From Candidatus Thiomargarita nelsonii (GTDB lineage: Bacteria > Pseudomonadota > Gammaproteobacteria > Beggiatoales > Beggiatoaceae), in contig LUTY01001305.1 of NCBI GenBank assembly GCA_001640045.1, forward strand, positions 1 through 6,213: DNA of 6,213 nucleotides, given 5' to 3'. Positions within the stretch are counted from its first letter, which is position 1. The number at the start of each line of letters is the position of its first letter. The notes below the pieces were generated by a model, which saw only the letters and a program-made list of their open reading frames with translations, did not search any database and was not told the origin of the DNA. The translations under genes were made by a program, and so were the position numbers. Positions 5,103-6,213 of the stretch are shown here, piece by piece.

Positions 5103-5288
5103 ATGACAGCCTATTATCTACGAGCATCGGATGTCGTGCTTAAGTCACACTTTTCAGAACATTGTCACTTCAGTCAAACTGAACCGTTTTTGATTTGTTT
5201 CACTCACCAAACGATGGTTCAGCTTTTCACAGCGTGTCAAATCCTCCCTTGGTTAATGGATGACCAGATTGAAATTCTCCCACACTAA
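5103..5288 (+). CDS. Doubtful small hypothetical ORF (61 residues)
   Basis: From the ATG at 5103 the frame reads 61 codons to TAA at 5286-5288. It is open upstream to a TTG at 5046 (80 codons), but that TTG has no ribosome site and lies inside the predicted structure. The ATG has only AGGT about 11 bases upstream. The peptide is rich in His, Phe, Cys and Gln (SEHCHFSQTEPFLICF ... LPWLMDDQIEILPH) with no recognisable motif, signal peptide or clear membrane helix. It lies between the structured region and the repeat array. It may be a short orphan, a decayed gene, or not coding. Confidence 0.25.
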   Translation: MTAYYLRASDVVLKSHFSEHCHFSQTEPFLICFTHQTMVQLFTACQILPWLMDDQIEILPH

Positions 5289-5333
5289 CTTGCCTATAGT
5301 TGTCCAGAAAAGTTTTATCCAGCATTGAATACG

Positions 5334-5618
5334 ATAAATGAATCTGCTATAACACTTTAATAACACAAACCTCACATCGTTTGTTAAATTCAAGTACGTC
5401 GCGTGTCGGTTCTCAACTTCAAAAAGTCTGGCGAGAATTTTAAATGATCTAGCCCAACAATTGAATAACGCAAACAATACATAAAATGTAATCATCGTGC
5501 AAGTGAACAACAACCTCATTTTCAGAGAAAGGAAAAAAAAACACCTTTTTGGATGGACACTCACAATCGAAGAACACCAACACAAGCTCACCATTGCTGA
5601 AATGAAACGGTTTAACTT
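5334..5618. repeat. Degenerate long repeat, copy A
   Basis: This segment aligns with 5790-6040 from ATAAATGAATCTGCT at its start, through ACATCGTTTGTTAA, GTCGGTTCTCAA, AACAATTGAATAAC, ACATAAAATGTAA and ACAACCTCATTTTCAG, to GAAATGAAACGGTTTAACTT at its end. Compared with that copy it lacks about 10 bases (CTGGAACGAAGA) near 5507 and has an extra ~30 bases near 5540-5570 (including TTTTTGGATGGACACTCAC). The indels are not multiples of three, so it does not look like duplicated coding sequence. Confidence 0.8.
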
Positions 5619-5725
5619 TGAATAACATAAGCATTACATTAAATGTAAGCATCGTGCAAATGAACCTGGAACGAAGAAACAACCTAATTTACCCAACAAT
5701 TGAATAACACCAACACAAGCTCATC
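5618..5725. repeat. Partial repeat copy B plus a short fragment
   Basis: TTGAATAACATAAGCATTAC onward to GAACGAAGAAACAACCT (5618-~5685) repeats the middle of the long repeat. It is directly followed at 5694-5723 by a second start of the same module (CAACAATTGAATAACACCAA), which jumps to the ACAAGCTCA word found at 5583 and, as ACAACCTCA, near 6003. The word TTGAATAAC therefore occurs four times: 5461, 5618, 5700 and 5908. This pattern suggests repeated slippage or unequal recombination between copies. Past 5725, GTGTGTCGATTCTCA near 5745 is one more degraded piece. Confidence 0.65.
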
Positions 5726-5789
5726 TGTTAGAATTAAAAAACAGTGTGTCGATTCTCACGGCATTCACTCTCAAAAACTAAAGATAAGT

Positions 5790-6040
5790 ATAAATGAATC
5801 TGCTCTAACAATTCAATTACACAAACATAACATCGTTTGTTAAGTAAAAGTACATCGCGTATCGGTTCTCAAATTCAGGGGTCATTGTAAATGACCTAGC
5901 CTAACAATTGAATAACACCAGCATTACATAAAATGTAAACATAGTGCAAGTGAACCTGGAACGAAGAAACAACCTCATTTTCAGACAAAGGAAAAACACC
6001 AACACAACCTCACCATTACTGAAATGAAACGGTTTAACTT
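5790..6040. repeat. Degenerate long repeat, copy C, ending at the XRE gene
   Basis: This second full-length copy of the 5334-5618 repeat begins ATAAATGAATCTGCT and ends GGTTTAACTT, five bases before the ATG of the helix-turn-helix gene. It contains an extra palindrome of its own, GGTCATT-GTA-AATGACC (5880-5896), not kept in copy A, besides the shared TTACAT-AAA-ATGTAA. Its position means the repeat serves as the upstream region of the regulator gene. Together with 5289-5789 it fills a gene-free stretch of about 750 bases. Confidence 0.8.
5924..5938. promoter_or_regulatory. Operator-like palindrome TTACAT-N3-ATGTAA upstream of the XRE gene
   Basis: TTACAT-AAA-ATGTAA is a perfect 6+6 inverted repeat with a 3-base centre, about 108 bases before the regulator start. 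The same palindrome recurs at 5634-5648 (centre TAA) and, shortened to TACAT-AAA-ATGTA, at 5478-5490. Short dyads of this size are typical binding sites for XRE-type dimers, so autoregulation is plausible but unproven. Confidence 0.35.
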
Positions 6041-6045
6041 CGCAC

Positions 6046-6213
6046 ATGAAAGAAAAACAGAGACAAAGCCAATTTGCAGACTCTTTAAGCACCTTGATGA
6101 GCAAGGCAGGCATTACAAATGAAACCCTTGCCGGAGAACTTAATGTTAATCCTATCACCATATCGCGTTGGAAAAATGGCCAGAGCAAACCACCGCGTGA
6201 CCAAGTGGTGAAA
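6046..6213 (+). CDS. XRE-type helix-turn-helix DNA-binding regulator, truncated by window end
   Basis: The ATG at 6046 begins a frame that is still open at the right edge after 56 codons. The next in-frame stop upstream is 6025-6027, with no alternative start between, which fixes the start, although no clear ribosome site is visible. Residues ~7-50 fit an XRE/Cro-C1 fold: a first helix QFADSLSTLMSKAG, then TNETLAGELNVNPITISRWK, in which ETLAGELN is the positioning helix and ITISRWKNG the recognition helix, then KPPRDQVVK leading into the next helix. Proteins of this family are phage-type repressors, antitoxins or regulators of nearby genes. The downstream neighbour is outside the window, so the role cannot be chosen. 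The repeat array immediately upstream carries palindromes that could be its operators. Confidence 0.8.
   Translation, partial: MKEKQRQSQFADSLSTLMSKAGITNETLAGELNVNPITISRWKNGQSKPPRDQVVK

Noticed and set aside
5790..5945. Integron attC site (GCCTAAC at 5899 and GTTAAGT at 5839 match the core consensus words)
   Set aside because: The two words are in the wrong order for one attC, no complementary inner arms were found, and no integrase or cassette structure is visible.
5334..6040. CRISPR array
   Set aside because: The repeated units are ~250-285 bases, degenerate and without regular 20-50 base repeats separated by unique spacers.
5253..6188. Minus-strand open frames across the repeat array (5253-5594, 5449-5682, 5901-6188)
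   Set aside because: They share short peptides only because the underlying DNA is repeated. The copies are offset by frame-breaking indels, and one overlaps the XRE gene antisense.

Overview
The window looks like an accessory stretch of a low-GC Gram-negative genome. The sequence shows Sec signal peptides, a lipobox, RTX repeats, dockerin-type calcium loops, a HEPN-type gene pair, an IS66-like transposase tail and intergenic hairpin repeats. From memory, this combination fits gammaproteobacteria with repeat-rich genomes, such as filamentous sulfur bacteria or methylotrophs. That placement is an inference and no marker gene here proves it.

Layout from left to right. (1) Positions 1-960 hold decayed and accessory DNA: a HEPN-type gene broken by an apparent small deletion (149-305), overlapped by an intact 132-codon gene that resembles the usual small partner of such HEPN genes (295-693). 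Two structured intergenic repeats follow, a long imperfect inverted repeat (707-784) and a double-hairpin element (802-850). (2) Positions 955-1110 are the last ~51 codons of an IS66-type transposase, followed by a strong intrinsic terminator (1123-1159) between converging genes. (3) Positions 1181-4775 are a block of three minus-strand genes, read in the order small lipoprotein, 657-residue secreted dockerin protein, 333-residue secreted cohesin/RTX protein. (4) Positions 4776-5045 are a gene-poor control region with several inverted repeats. (5) A doubtful small ORF ends at 5288. (6) Positions 5289-6045 have no convincing gene and consist of a degenerate ~250-285 bp repeat present twice, with partial copies between. 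(7) At 6046 a helix-turn-helix (XRE-type) regulator begins and runs off the right edge.

The most interesting part is the minus-strand block. One protein carries an apparent cohesin domain and the next carries four dockerin-like calcium loops, so the two may bind each other outside the cytoplasm, as cohesin and dockerin do in cellulosomes, but with no recognisable cellulase. The dockerin protein also has a likely cysteine-hydrolase core of the circularly permuted NlpC/P60 type. The cohesin partner ends in sixteen RTX nonapeptides. Both binding modules need calcium, so a calcium-assembled cell-surface or matrix complex is a reasonable hypothesis. The second notable area is the repeat region ahead of the XRE gene, which keeps a palindrome (TTACAT-N3-ATGTAA) in three repeat copies and could hold operators for that regulator.
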